Below, piece by piece: positions 16,097-24,890 of a stretch of DNA of 64,000 nt. Under the pieces are notes generated by a model that was not told where the DNA came from, did no database searches, and saw nothing but the letters and a program-made list of their open reading frames with translations. The position numbers were made by a program, and so were the translations under genes. Source of the stretch: Massilia sp. WG5. GTDB lineage: Bacteria > Pseudomonadota > Gammaproteobacteria > Burkholderiales > Burkholderiaceae_D. The number at the start of each line of letters is the position of its first letter. Position 1 is the stretch's first letter. The stretch is taken from positions 5,766,001 through 5,830,000 of the forward strand of contig NZ_CP012640.2 of NCBI RefSeq assembly GCF_001412595.2, given 5' to 3'.

Positions 16097-17008
16097 ATGG
16101 AGCTCAGGCACCTGCGTTACTTCGTCGCCGTGGCGGAAGAGCTGAGTTTTACGCGCGCCGCCGAGCGCCTGCATATCGGCCAGCCCCCGCTGAGCCAGAC
16201 GATCCAGGCGCTGGAAGCGGAGATCGGCGCCCGCCTGTTCGAGCGCAACAAGCGGCGCGTGCTGCTGACCGAAGCCGGCAGGCTGTTCCTGGCGGACGCG
16301 CGGCGCATGCTGGCGCTGTCCGAGCAGGCCAAGGAAACGGCGCGCCGCGCGCACCTGGGCGAAGCGGGCGAGCTGAGGGTCGGCTTTACCTTCTCGACGC
16401 CGTTCACGCCGCTGTTCGCCAAGGTCGTGCGGCGCTACCGCCAGCAATATCCCGGCGTGCTGCTGACCTTCCACGAAATGGCGACCATGCACCAGCTTGC
16501 GAAGATCGAAGCGCGCGAACTGGACGTGGGTTTCGTGCGCCCGGCCTCGATACGGCCGCCGCAGACGGTGGCGCTGACGATGCTGCGCAACGATCCGCTG
16601 CGCCTGGTGCTGCCGGCCGACTCACCCTTGGCGCGGCAACGGGAAATCGCCGTCAAGGACCTGGCCGGCCAGGCCTTCGTGGTGTTTCCGAAGGATGCCG
16701 GCACCGGCGTCTATCACCAGATCGCCGACCTGTGCCGTGCAGCCGGCTTCACGCCGCACATCGCGATGGAGGCGGGCGAGCCGTCGACCATCATCGGCCT
16801 GGTCGCCGCGGGCTGCGGGATCTCGGTCCTGCCGGGGTCCTTCGAAGGCATTCACATGGAAGGTGTCGTCTATCGGCCGCTGGCCGATCGCGACGCGACC
16901 ACGGCCCTGCTGCTGGCGCGGCATGCCGAAGGCGGCGGTCCGCTGGCGGAAGCCTTCGTGGCGCTGGCGCAGGCGGCGGCCGCCGAAGGGCAGCTTGCCG
17001 GGGCGTGA
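16097..17008 (+). CDS. LysR-family transcriptional regulator
   Basis: 303 residues. The N-terminal winged helix-turn-helix reads MELRHLRYFVAVAEELSFTR onward with the recognition helix around QPPLSQTIQALE (29-40), followed by a periplasmic-binding-like effector domain (about 90-295) with GELRVGF, LDVGFVRP and the GCGISVLPGSF segment. It is divergent from the YnfM-like transporter, which is its likely target. The effector is unknown. The family resembles CatM/BenM-type LysRs, but no aromatic gene is adjacent on this side. Confidence 0.92.
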   Translation: MELRHLRYFVAVAEELSFTRAAERLHIGQPPLSQTIQALEAEIGARLFERNKRRVLLTEAGRLFLADARRMLALSEQAKETARRAHLGEAGELRVGFTFSTPFTPLFAKVVRRYRQQYPGVLLTFHEMATMHQLAKIEARELDVGFVRPASIRPPQTVALTMLRNDPLRLVLPADSPLARQREIAVKDLAGQAFVVFPKDAGTGVYHQIADLCRAAGFTPHIAMEAGEPSTIIGLVAAGCGISVLPGSFEGIHMEGVVYRPLADRDATTALLLARHAEGGGPLAEAFVALAQAAAAEGQLAGA

Positions 17009-17011
17009 GCT

Positions 17012-17212
17012 TCAGGGCGCCTTGCGCTGGTCGACCCAGTTCGGATAGACGTATTGCGATTCATTCAGCGGGTAGCTGCCGTCCGCCTTCGCTTGTGCGA
17101 GGTCGGCAAGCACGCGTGCGCGGACCGGATCGTTGGCGGCGACATTGCTGGTGGAGGCGCAGCCGGACAGGGCGGCGACGAGCAGGACGGGGATCAGGGG
17201 TTTCAGGTTCAT
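17012..17212 (-). CDS. Small DUF4148-like lipoprotein
   Basis: 66 residues from ATG 17212, which has AAGG eight bases upstream; a GTG three codons earlier is the alternative. A lipobox (LSGC, about residues 16-19) predicts an outer-membrane lipoprotein. The rest, RARVLADLAQAKADGSYPLN, resembles the DUF4148 repeat common in Burkholderiales surface proteins. The function is unknown. It converges with the LysR gene, three bases apart, and appears to have its own promoter. Confidence 0.75.
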   Translation of the reverse strand: MNLKPLIPVLLVAALSGCASTSNVAANDPVRARVLADLAQAKADGSYPLNESQYVYPNWVDQRKAP

Positions 17213-17474
17213 GACATTCACCTTCTTGACGGAGGATCAGGGGACCGAAAGATTCGGTACAGAAGATATTCTAGTCCTGAATAGTTCATTTGTGAAGTAT
17301 ATCGGCGTAGGTATAAATACGGATGCACCCGCCCGTGCGCAGGGACTTATGCGAAATGGGTGGTTGGTCTGAATGAGGACGCTACGCCAGGACGGCCTGC
17401 CTGGCAAGCGGAGGACGGCATGGCCGCATGCCAAGATTGGCATGCGGCCATGAAAGGGAACTGTCTGCGGAAGA

Positions 17475-19202
17475 TTACTGGCAGCTGAAGCTGGCCGCGT
17501 CGTCGACGCTGCCGCTGCCCTTGTAGCGCGCGACTTTCGGGTAGGCGCAGAGCGGACGCGTGCGCGAGGCCAGCCAGTTGGCCGGCACGTCGGCATTCAC
17601 GCCGCCGGCATTGCCGCTGCCCCGGGCGCTGGCCTGCACGGAATCGGGCGCCTGGCCCTTCTCGACCCAGTTCACGAGCGGCGTCAGCATGTCGAACTGG
17701 TCGGTGGCCGGGCCGCCGGAACAATGGTTCATGCCCGGCACCCGGTAGAAGCGCGCGAAGTTCGCGGCGTCGCCGCCGTTCGCCGTGCGCAGCGCCTCAT
17801 ACCAGGCGGTGGTGTCGTCGCTCGAGAAGATCGGATCGCTGGTGCCGTGGTACACCAGCATCTTGGCGCCGCGGCTCTTGAGCAGAGCCAGGTTCGACGG
17901 GTTCGGCGGCGTCATGAAGGACATCGCATTCTCGGGGTAGGTGACGCTGGTGGCGTTGATCTTCGCCAGCATGGCGTCCAGGCTGCCGTTGAGGACGAAC
18001 TTCAGGCCGTCGAAGGTCGCCGGATCCTCGGGCGGCACGGCCCAGATGAAGGCCACCGCGCCGGCGTCGCGCTGGATCGGCGAGCTGAATTTCCAGCTCG
18101 CCCAGCCGCCCGTCGCCAGCCCGGCGTCGTAGGGGAAGCTGGTGTAGATCGCAGCGCCGCTTTCCGTCTTCGCGCCGGCGAACAGGGCGGCGATGCTGCT
18201 CTTCTGCGCCGTGCTCAGGCAGGTGCCGTCGCGCGCGCCGCTGCAGGTCGGCACGTCGCGGTTCAGGTCGAAGGCGGCCTGGCAGGCCTTGGTATCCTGC
18301 ACCAGGCCGTCGGCGGCGCCGTCGAGGGCGTCGCACTTGCCCAGCACCGCATTCGACACCAGCGCCCGTTCGGCCTGCGTGAAGCCGGTGCCGAGGTCGC
18401 CCGGCGTGGACGCCAGCGCGGCATAGGTCTTGCCGCCCGCGATGTTGGCGATCGCCGCCAGCGGCAGGCGGAAGCCCGGGTCGCCGACCAGGAAGCCGTC
18501 GTACTGGTCGGCGTAGCGCGCCGCCGCCACCATCGTATGCCGGCCGCCGTTCGAGCAGCCGCCGATATAGGAGCGGTCCGGCGCCTTGCCGTAGGCGGCC
18601 TTGATCACGGCCTTGGCCATCGGCGTCAGCTTGCCGACCGCCTGGTAACCGTAGTCGAGGCGCGCCTGCGGATCGATGCCGAAGAAGGGCGTCGGGGCGC
18701 CGTGGCCGGCGTCGGAACTGATCACGGCGAAGCCCTGGTTCAGCGCATTGTCGAGCGGGCCGCCGCCGCCCACCGGTCCGAGCGCCGGCAGCACGCTGCC
18801 GTCGACGCCGCCGTTGGCCTGGTAGAAGAAGCGGCCGTTCCAGTTGAGCGGCAGGCGCATCTCGAAGCCGATCGCATAGCTCTTGCCGTCGACCGGACCG
18901 GTGCGCCGGAACATCTCGCCCAGCACCTGGCAGTGGGCGGGCACGGGCTTGCCGCCCACGCTGAGGGCGCCGGCGGCGATCGGGTTCACCGCGCTGATGC
19001 TGGTGTCGGGATAGCTGAGCTTTGCCGCGAGGTCGGCGCAGCTTGCCAGCGTGGCCCCGCTCGCCGCCGTCAGCTGGGGCAGGGTCTGCGTTGGCGGGCT
19101 GGCGCTGTCGACCGGCGCCGGCCGGCTGTCGTTGTCGCTGCAGGCGGCAAGCAGCAGGGCCGCCAGGGTCGCGGCGATGGGTGTGGCGTGTCGCAAGTTC
19201 AT
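17475..19202 (-). CDS. Tannase/feruloyl esterase family lipoprotein
   Basis: 575 residues with a lipobox LLLAAC (Cys21), so probably anchored in the outer membrane or periplasm. The tannase-family nucleophile motif GGCSNGGR places Cys216-Ser217 together. The acid lies in HGTSDPIFSSDD and the catalytic pair His-Cys in PGMNHCSGG, completing the CS-D-HC arrangement in which a disulfide joins the catalytic residues. It is encoded on the strand of, and 113 bases beyond, the fcs-binding protein operon. That context argues for release of ferulate from plant cell-wall esters rather than gallate from tannin. The substrate is inferred. Confidence 0.88.
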   Translation of the reverse strand: MNLRHATPIAATLAALLLAACSDNDSRPAPVDSASPPTQTLPQLTAASGATLASCADLAAKLSYPDTSISAVNPIAAGALSVGGKPVPAHCQVLGEMFRRTGPVDGKSYAIGFEMRLPLNWNGRFFYQANGGVDGSVLPALGPVGGGGPLDNALNQGFAVISSDAGHGAPTPFFGIDPQARLDYGYQAVGKLTPMAKAVIKAAYGKAPDRSYIGGCSNGGRHTMVAAARYADQYDGFLVGDPGFRLPLAAIANIAGGKTYAALASTPGDLGTGFTQAERALVSNAVLGKCDALDGAADGLVQDTKACQAAFDLNRDVPTCSGARDGTCLSTAQKSSIAALFAGAKTESGAAIYTSFPYDAGLATGGWASWKFSSPIQRDAGAVAFIWAVPPEDPATFDGLKFVLNGSLDAMLAKINATSVTYPENAMSFMTPPNPSNLALLKSRGAKMLVYHGTSDPIFSSDDTTAWYEALRTANGGDAANFARFYRVPGMNHCSGGPATDQFDMLTPLVNWVEKGQAPDSVQASARGSGNAGGVNADVPANWLASRTRPLCAYPKVARYKGSGSVDDAASFSCQ

Positions 19203-19316
19203 ACGTGTCTACTCCTCCGTAAAGTGACAGATCGAATACAAGACATTGGGACGAACGGGGCCCGCACGGCCTGTGAAAGGCCGCGGCGGGATACTGCGGT
19301 GGCGGGGAGCTGGCGC

Positions 19317-20489
19317 TTAGTCGGGCATGACGTCCTTGAGGACGCCGATCGGTTCGTTGACCAATTTGCCGTTGACCTTCTTGACTTCGCGGATGTACAT
19401 GTTCTGCACGATGTCGCGGGTTTTCGGATCGATGCTGATCGGCCCGCGCGGGCTGTTCCACTTCATCCCGGACAGGGTCTTGACCGCGGCATCGCCGCTG
19501 ACCTTGCCGTTCAGCTTGCGGATGGTCTCGTAGATCATGCCCATGGTGTCGTAGGCGGCCACGTGGACGAAAGTCGGCGCCGGGCGGTTCGGATTGGCCG
19601 CGGCGTAGGCCTTCAGGAAGGATTTGTTGGCGTCGTTGTCGAGCGCCGTCGAGTAGTTCAGCACCGTCACCGCGCCCAGCGCGCGGTCGCCCAGGGCTTC
19701 CAGCGTCGGGTTATCGCTGGTCATGTCGCCCACCCCGAGGAACTTGATGCCGGCCTTGTCCAGGCCCTTGTCGCTGTAGGCCTTGAGCATGCCGAGGCCG
19801 TCCTCGACGCCGGGCGCGAAGAAGAACACGGCCTCCGGCTTCTGGTCCTTGATGCGCTGCACGAAGGGCGAATAATCCGGATTCGCGAGCGGCACCCGCG
19901 CCGAGCCGACGATCTTGCCGCCGCCCGCCGCAAAGCCCTTGGTGAAGCGCGCTTCGGCGTCGATGCCGGTGCTGTAGTCGGTCACCAGCGAGTACACCTT
20001 GCCGATCTTGTTCTTCGCGGTCCAGTCGCCGAAGGGCTCGGTCATCTGCTGCATCGTCATCGAGGTGCGCAGCATGTACGGCGACTTGGCCGTGATGCCG
20101 GTGGTGACGGCGTTCATGACGATCATCGGCACCTTGCCCTGGGTGGCCACCGGGGCGACGGCCAGCGCGCTCGGCGTCAGCGAAAAGCCGATCAGGAAGC
20201 TGACCTTCTCGCGGCCGATCAGCTCCTGCGCCGCGCGCTTGGACAGCTCGGCGTTGCTGCCGCCGTCGTCGCGGTACAGGATCTCGATCTTCTTGCCGGC
20301 CACCTTGTCGCCGTACTGCTGCATATAGGTCCGGATGCCTTCCTCGAAGGGCTTGCCGAGCTGGACGAAAGGGCCGGTCAGGGCCGCGATCACGCCGATC
20401 TTGATGGTGTCGCCGTCCTGCGCATAAGCCGGCGCGGCCGCGAAGGGCAGGAAGGCCAGTCCGATGCATGCCAGTGCTTTCAGTTTCAT
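19317..20489 (-). CDS. ABC transporter substrate-binding protein, ferulate operon paralogue
   Basis: 390 residues. A signal peptide ending at AYAQ precedes a type I periplasmic binding fold (LivJ-like, Peripla_BP_6): TIKIGVIAALTGPF at 28-41, the VPMIVMNAVTTGI hinge region, and a C-terminal RGPISIDPKTRDIVQNMYIR. It is closely similar to the binding proteins at 25384-26553 and 35030-36211. It follows fcs by 51 bases with GAGGAG before the ATG, so it is in the ferulate operon and probably delivers ferulate or another hydroxycinnamate to the LivHMGF-like core at 31.6-34.9 kb. Confidence 0.9.
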   Translation of the reverse strand: MKLKALACIGLAFLPFAAAPAYAQDGDTIKIGVIAALTGPFVQLGKPFEEGIRTYMQQYGDKVAGKKIEILYRDDGGSNAELSKRAAQELIGREKVSFLIGFSLTPSALAVAPVATQGKVPMIVMNAVTTGITAKSPYMLRTSMTMQQMTEPFGDWTAKNKIGKVYSLVTDYSTGIDAEARFTKGFAAGGGKIVGSARVPLANPDYSPFVQRIKDQKPEAVFFFAPGVEDGLGMLKAYSDKGLDKAGIKFLGVGDMTSDNPTLEALGDRALGAVTVLNYSTALDNDANKSFLKAYAAANPNRPAPTFVHVAAYDTMGMIYETIRKLNGKVSGDAAVKTLSGMKWNSPRGPISIDPKTRDIVQNMYIREVKKVNGKLVNEPIGVLKDVMPD

Positions 20490-20540
20490 GCTGTCTCCTC
20501 GTTATATGAGTGCTGCCTGTTGTTGTAGCTGCTTCGAGTC

Positions 20541-22406
20541 TTACCCGGCGACGATGGTCTGCTGCTCGCTGCCGTCGTACATCGCGTCCACCAGGGCGGC
20601 GCGGCGCTGCAGCACGGCGGCCTGGTTGATCGAACCCTTGTCGGTCTGTTCGCGGTGGTCGATCGACGGCGGCTCGGCCAGCAGCAGCAGTCGGTCCACC
20701 CGTTTCGACGAGCCGCTGGCGCCCTGGTTCAGCTCGCCCAGCAGGTTCTGGAAAAAGGCACGCACCGGCGCGCTTGCCAGGACTTCGGCCGCGGGCGCGT
20801 CCGCCCCCAGGCCGGACAGCTCGCGGCAATGCTCCAGGCGCGGGAACACCAGCAGGCCGATGACCGGGCGGTTCAGGCCCGTCACCACCGCGTCCAGCAC
20901 ATACGGCGCGCCCAGGCTGAGCACGCGGGCGCGCAGCGGCCCCACGCTGACGAAGGTGCCGGTGCTGAGCTTGAAGTCCTCGGCGATGCGGCCATCGAAC
21001 ATGAAGCCGAGTTCGGGATGGGTCTCGTCGAAGAAGCGCAGCGCGTCGCCGGTGCAGTAATAGCCGTCCTGGTCGAAGGCCTCGGCCGTCAGGTGCGGCG
21101 CGCGCCAGTAGCCCGGCGTCACGTGCGGCCCGTGGAAGCGCGCTTCCAGCTTGTCGCCGCTGGGGACCAGCTTGACCTTGCAGCCCGGCGCCGGCACGCC
21201 GACATAACCGGCGCGGACGATCGGCCCGGTGCCGAAGGTGCAGGACGGCGAGGTCTCGGTCATGCCGAGGCCGGTCATGATGCGGATCGATTCGCCGCAG
21301 CAGGCGACCGCCACCCGGTCCAGGCGCTCCCAGGCGGCCTGCGACAGCCCGGCCCCGGCGCAGAAGAACAGCTTCACGCGCGAGAAGAAGTTCGCGGCGA
21401 GCTCGGGGTCGGTCTCCAGCGCGTCGGTCAGCATCTCCCAGCCGGCGGGGATGTTGAAGTAGACGGTCGGCGCGATCTCGCGCAGGTTGCGCAGGGTGGC
21501 GCCGAAGTCGCGCGGCGTCGGGCGCGCATCGTCGATGTAGAGCGTGCCGCCGTTGTACAGCACGATGCCGACGTTGTGGCTGCCGCCGAAGGTATGGTTC
21601 CAGGGCAGCCAGTCGAGCAGCACCGGCGGCTCCTTGCCGAAGAAGGGGAAGGTCTGCAGCAGCATCTGCTGGTTACTGGTCAGCATGCCGTGGGTCGTGA
21701 TGACGGCCTTCGGCTTCTTGGTCGAGCCGGAGGTGAACAGGAACTTGGCGATGGTGGCCGGGCCGACTTCGAGGTTGCGCGCATCGATGCTGGCGGGCGC
21801 GGTCTCCAGCAGGTCGGAAAAACGCGTGGCGGCGTGCCCGGGCACCTCGCCGTCGCACAGGATCAGCTCGGCGTCGGGCGGCTTCACGGCCTGGATGGCG
21901 CGCGCGAAGGCGCTGCCGTTGCAGGCGAACAGGGCGCCCGGCGTCAGCTGCGCGATCAGGTCGGCCAGCCGGGACGGATCGGTGGCGACCAGCGAATAGG
22001 CCGGCGACAGCGGCGCATACGGAATCCCCGCATACATCGCGCCGAGCGCCAGCTGGAAGTGCTCGAGGTCGTTGCCGGACAGGATGGCCAGCGGCCTTTC
22101 CGCGGACAGGCCGCGATCGAGCAGGGCCTGGCCGATGCGGCGCACGCGCTGCAGCACCTCGGCATAGGACAGGCGGATCCATTCGCCGTCCGGGCCGCGG
22201 CGCGCCACCAGGGTGCGCTCGGGATGCCTGCGCGCGCCCTCCACCAGGCGGTCGGTGAAGCGCGGCGGGAATTCCTCCAGCGGGGTGATGGCGTCCACAT
22301 GCCAGATGCCGTCCACCTGGCGGGCGCCGATCTCCGGGTTGCCGAGTTCGACCTCCCGCCGCTTCACGCCTCCCATTGTCACGCCTCCCATTGTCGATTG
22401 GGTCAT
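20541..22406 (-). CDS. fcs: Feruloyl-CoA synthetase
   Basis: 621 residues of the AMP-forming acyl-CoA synthetase superfamily, feruloyl-CoA synthase branch. The P-loop reads LFTSGSTKKPKAV (about 222-234), then LDWLPWNHTFGG, MTGLGMTETSP and YYCTGDALRF, and the C-terminal Lys is in SSKRVDRLLLL. It activates ferulate with ATP and CoA. The ATG has GGAG five bases upstream. The first 14 codons include a duplicated 15-bp unit with two further in-frame ATGs. Gene order ech-vdh-fcs gives the complete CoA-dependent, non-beta-oxidative ferulate route. Confidence 0.93.
   Translation of the reverse strand: MTQSTMGGVTMGGVKRREVELGNPEIGARQVDGIWHVDAITPLEEFPPRFTDRLVEGARRHPERTLVARRGPDGEWIRLSYAEVLQRVRRIGQALLDRGLSAERPLAILSGNDLEHFQLALGAMYAGIPYAPLSPAYSLVATDPSRLADLIAQLTPGALFACNGSAFARAIQAVKPPDAELILCDGEVPGHAATRFSDLLETAPASIDARNLEVGPATIAKFLFTSGSTKKPKAVITTHGMLTSNQQMLLQTFPFFGKEPPVLLDWLPWNHTFGGSHNVGIVLYNGGTLYIDDARPTPRDFGATLRNLREIAPTVYFNIPAGWEMLTDALETDPELAANFFSRVKLFFCAGAGLSQAAWERLDRVAVACCGESIRIMTGLGMTETSPSCTFGTGPIVRAGYVGVPAPGCKVKLVPSGDKLEARFHGPHVTPGYWRAPHLTAEAFDQDGYYCTGDALRFFDETHPELGFMFDGRIAEDFKLSTGTFVSVGPLRARVLSLGAPYVLDAVVTGLNRPVIGLLVFPRLEHCRELSGLGADAPAAEVLASAPVRAFFQNLLGELNQGASGSSKRVDRLLLLAEPPSIDHREQTDKGSINQAAVLQRRAALVDAMYDGSEQQTIVAG
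22365..22394. repeat. 15-bp perfect tandem duplication at the 5' end of fcs
   Basis: The unit cacgcctcccattgt occurs twice head to tail. On the coding strand each copy adds an in-frame ATG and encodes MGGV, so the protein begins MTQSTMGGVTMGGVK. It supplies alternative start codons at 22391 and 22376 and could vary by slippage. Confidence 0.85.
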
Positions 22407-22417
22407 GGCGGCTCCGC

Positions 22418-23863
22418 TCAGATCGGGTAGTGGCGGTGGCCGGTCTGCACCGTGATCCAGCGCAGGTCGGTGAACTCGGCGATCGCCGCCTTGCCGCCGA
22501 AGCGTCCGTAGCCACTGCCCTTCACGCCGCCGAAGGGCATCTGCGCCTCGTCATGCACGGTCGGGCCGTTGATGTGGCAGATGCCGGACTCGATGCGCTG
22601 CGCCACCGCCATCGCGCGCCCGATGTCGCGCGAGAACACGCTCGACGACAGGCCGTACTCGCTGTCGTTGGCCAGGCGGATCGCTTCCTCGTCGCTGTCG
22701 AAGCGCAGCACCGAGACGATCGGGCCGAAGGACTCTTCCTGGTACACCAGCATCTCGGGCGTGACCTGGTCGACGATCGCCGGCTGCATGATGTTGCCGT
22801 CCACGCCGCCGCCGGCCTGGATCACGTTCGCGCCGCGTGCGCGCGCATCCTGCAGCATGGCGTCCACGCGCGTCGCCGCGGCCGGGTCGACCATGCCGGC
22901 CAGCGGGGCGTCGCTGCGCGCCGCCGTCAGCTTCGCGGTCTTGGCGGCCAGCTTCTCGATGAAGCGGTCGGCCACCTTGCGGTCGACCAGGATGCGGTCG
23001 GCCGACATGCAGATCTGGCCCTGGTTGAAGAAGGCGGAGAAGGCGGCCGCCTCGACCGCCTCGTCGAGGTCGGCGTCGTCGAGCACCACCACCGGGTTCT
23101 TGCCGCCCAGTTCCAGCAGCACCGGCTTGAGGTGCTTCGCCGCCTGCTGGGCGATGATGCGGCCGACCTTGGTCGAGCCGGTGAAGTTCACGCGGCGCAC
23201 GGCCGGGTGGGCGATCAGGCGCTCGACCACCTGGGCCGCGTCCTGGGGCGCATTGCTGATGACGTTCACCACGCCCGGCGGGAAGCCGGCGTCGCTGAAG
23301 ACCTGGCCGATCAGGCGGTGCAGGGCGGGGCAGAGCTCGGACGACTTCAGCACCACCGTGTTGCCGCAGGCGAGCGGCATCGCGAGCGCGCGCGTGCCGA
23401 GGATGATCGGCGCGTTCCAGGGCGCGATGCCGACCACCACGCCGCAGGCCTGGCGCACGCCCATCGCCAGCGAGCCGGGAACGTCGGACGGAATGACTTC
23501 GCCGCCGATCTGGGTCGTCATCGAGGCCGCTTCGCGCAGCATGTTGGCGGCCAGGGTCACGTTGAACTGGTACCACATCGGCGCGCCGCCGGCTTCCGCC
23601 ACGGCGGTCTCGACGAAGCGGCCGCGCAGCGCTTCCATGGCGTCGGCGGCCTTCAGCAGCAGCGCGCGGCGCGCGCCCGGGGCCATGGCCGACCAGGCGG
23701 GGAAGGCCGCGCGCGCGGCGGCGACGGCGGCGTCGGCGTCTTCCAGGGTGGCGGCGGCGGCGCGGCTGGCGACGTCGCCGGTGGCGGGGTTATGGCGCTC
23801 GAAATACGCGCCGTTGGAGGCGGCGCGGCTTTCGCCGCCGCACAGCAGGTCTGCATTGAACAT
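22418..23863 (-). CDS. vdh: Vanillin dehydrogenase (aldehyde dehydrogenase family)
   Basis: 481 residues of the NAD(P)-dependent aldehyde dehydrogenase family. Cofactor-site residues lie in GIAPWNAPIILGTRA (about 146-160) and FTGSTKVGR, the catalytic Glu in LELGGKNPV (about 252-260), and the catalytic Cys in FNQGQICMSADR (about 285-296). Oxidising vanillin to vanillate is the expected reaction because it sits between ech and fcs on one transcript. GAGGAGA precedes the ATG and the stop is 11 bases before fcs. Relatives also take benzaldehyde-type substrates. Confidence 0.9.
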   Translation of the reverse strand: MFNADLLCGGESRAASNGAYFERHNPATGDVASRAAAATLEDADAAVAAARAAFPAWSAMAPGARRALLLKAADAMEALRGRFVETAVAEAGGAPMWYQFNVTLAANMLREAASMTTQIGGEVIPSDVPGSLAMGVRQACGVVVGIAPWNAPIILGTRALAMPLACGNTVVLKSSELCPALHRLIGQVFSDAGFPPGVVNVISNAPQDAAQVVERLIAHPAVRRVNFTGSTKVGRIIAQQAAKHLKPVLLELGGKNPVVVLDDADLDEAVEAAAFSAFFNQGQICMSADRILVDRKVADRFIEKLAAKTAKLTAARSDAPLAGMVDPAAATRVDAMLQDARARGANVIQAGGGVDGNIMQPAIVDQVTPEMLVYQEESFGPIVSVLRFDSDEEAIRLANDSEYGLSSSVFSRDIGRAMAVAQRIESGICHINGPTVHDEAQMPFGGVKGSGYGRFGGKAAIAEFTDLRWITVQTGHRHYPI

Positions 23864-23891
23864 GAGGTCTCCTCACGGTAACTGGATAGAA

Positions 23892-23919
23892 GGCGGCTGC
23901 CCGTTGGACGGGCGCCGCC
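23892..23919 (-). promoter_or_regulatory. Intercistronic stem-loop between ech and vdh
   Basis: Arms ggcggc-t-gcccg and cgggc-gccgcc form an 11-bp stem with one bulged base and a five-base loop in the 92-base gap between ech and vdh. On the minus-strand transcript it is not followed by a T-tract, so partial attenuation or protection of the ech mRNA end is more likely than full termination. On the plus strand a T-rich run follows, but no gene ends there. Confidence 0.5.
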
Positions 23920-23955
23920 ACGTATTTTTATTCTTCTTGTCGTGCTGATTGTCGC

Positions 23956-24789
23956 TCAGCCGCGCTTGTAGGTCTGCAGGCCCGGCTTGATCGTCTTATC
24001 GTCCAGGAACTGCTTGAGGCCTTCCTTGCGGCCTTTTTCCGGGTCGCGGTAATTCGACTGGTCGGTCTTGGCGTACAGGTAGTCCTCGTTCTGGTCCCAG
24101 CTCAGCTCGCGGCAGCGCTTGAAGCCGATCTTCGCGTAGCGCAGCACCACCGGGTTCTTTTCCAGCAGCTTGCCGGCCAGCTCGATGACGGCGTCGCGCA
24201 GCTGCTCCTTCGGCACGCTCTTGTTGATCAGGCCCATCGCGGCCGCTTCCTTGCCGGTGAAGGTGTCGCCGGTCATGATGTAGTGCAGTGCCTGGCGGTG
24301 GCCCATGGTGTCGGCCACGGCCTTGCTGACCAGGTTGCCCGGCGGGATGCCCCAGTTGACTTCGGACAGGCCGAACACGGCGTCGTCGGCGGCGATCGCC
24401 AGGTCGCAGGCCACCAGCGGCGAGAATGCGCCGCCGAAGCACCAGCCGTTCACCATCGCGATGGTCGCCTTGCTGTACATGCGCAGCAGCTTCCACTGCC
24501 ACTGCGAGCAGTCGCGGCGGATGCGCTCCTGGGTGATCTCGGGCTTGCCGTCGGTCTCGCGGAAATACTCCTTCAGGTCCATGCCCGCAGTCCATGCGTC
24601 GCCGGCGCCGGTCAGCACGATCACCTGGGCTTCTTCGTCGAGTTCGAGCGTCTCCAGCACGTCGATCATCTCGCGGTTCAGGGTCGGGCTCATGGCGTTG
24701 CGCTTTTCCGGACGGTTCAGGGTGATCCAGCCGATCCCGTTCTCGACGTCGACCTTGACGGTCTGCCAGCGCGCTTCGTATTTGGACAT
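23956..24789 (-). CDS. ech: Feruloyl-CoA hydratase-lyase (enoyl-CoA hydratase family)
   Basis: 277 residues of the crotonase fold. The oxyanion-hole segments AGMDLKEYF (about 68-76) and NGWCFGGAF (about 114-122), plus LSEVNWGIPPGNLVSKAV (about 142-159), are characteristic of p-hydroxycinnamoyl-CoA hydratase/lyases, which hydrate feruloyl-CoA and split it to vanillin and acetyl-CoA. GAGGAG precedes the ATG. It is the first gene of the ech-vdh-fcs-binding protein operon, with a perfect palindrome (24828-24844) in its promoter region and a divergent marR. Confidence 0.95.
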   Translation of the reverse strand: MSKYEARWQTVKVDVENGIGWITLNRPEKRNAMSPTLNREMIDVLETLELDEEAQVIVLTGAGDAWTAGMDLKEYFRETDGKPEITQERIRRDCSQWQWKLLRMYSKATIAMVNGWCFGGAFSPLVACDLAIAADDAVFGLSEVNWGIPPGNLVSKAVADTMGHRQALHYIMTGDTFTGKEAAAMGLINKSVPKEQLRDAVIELAGKLLEKNPVVLRYAKIGFKRCRELSWDQNEDYLYAKTDQSNYRDPEKGRKEGLKQFLDDKTIKPGLQTYKRG

Positions 24790-24827
24790 ACAATGTCTCC
24801 TCAGTGGTTGTTCAGTGTTTGGTCTTG

Positions 24828-24844
24828 TATCAGGTAGCCTGATA
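24828..24844. promoter_or_regulatory. Probable operator of the ferulate MarR regulator
   Basis: A perfect inverted repeat TATCAGG-tag-CCTGATA lies between ech (-) and marR (+), beside overlapping -10-like sequences (tatact at 24852-24857). Placement in the divergent promoter fits autorepression and ech operon control by the MarR protein. A partial second copy occurs at 26605. Confidence 0.7.
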
Positions 24845-24890
24845 TGTGCCTTATACTATACGCAGCTTTTTCCCCTGACAAGCATCTTTT

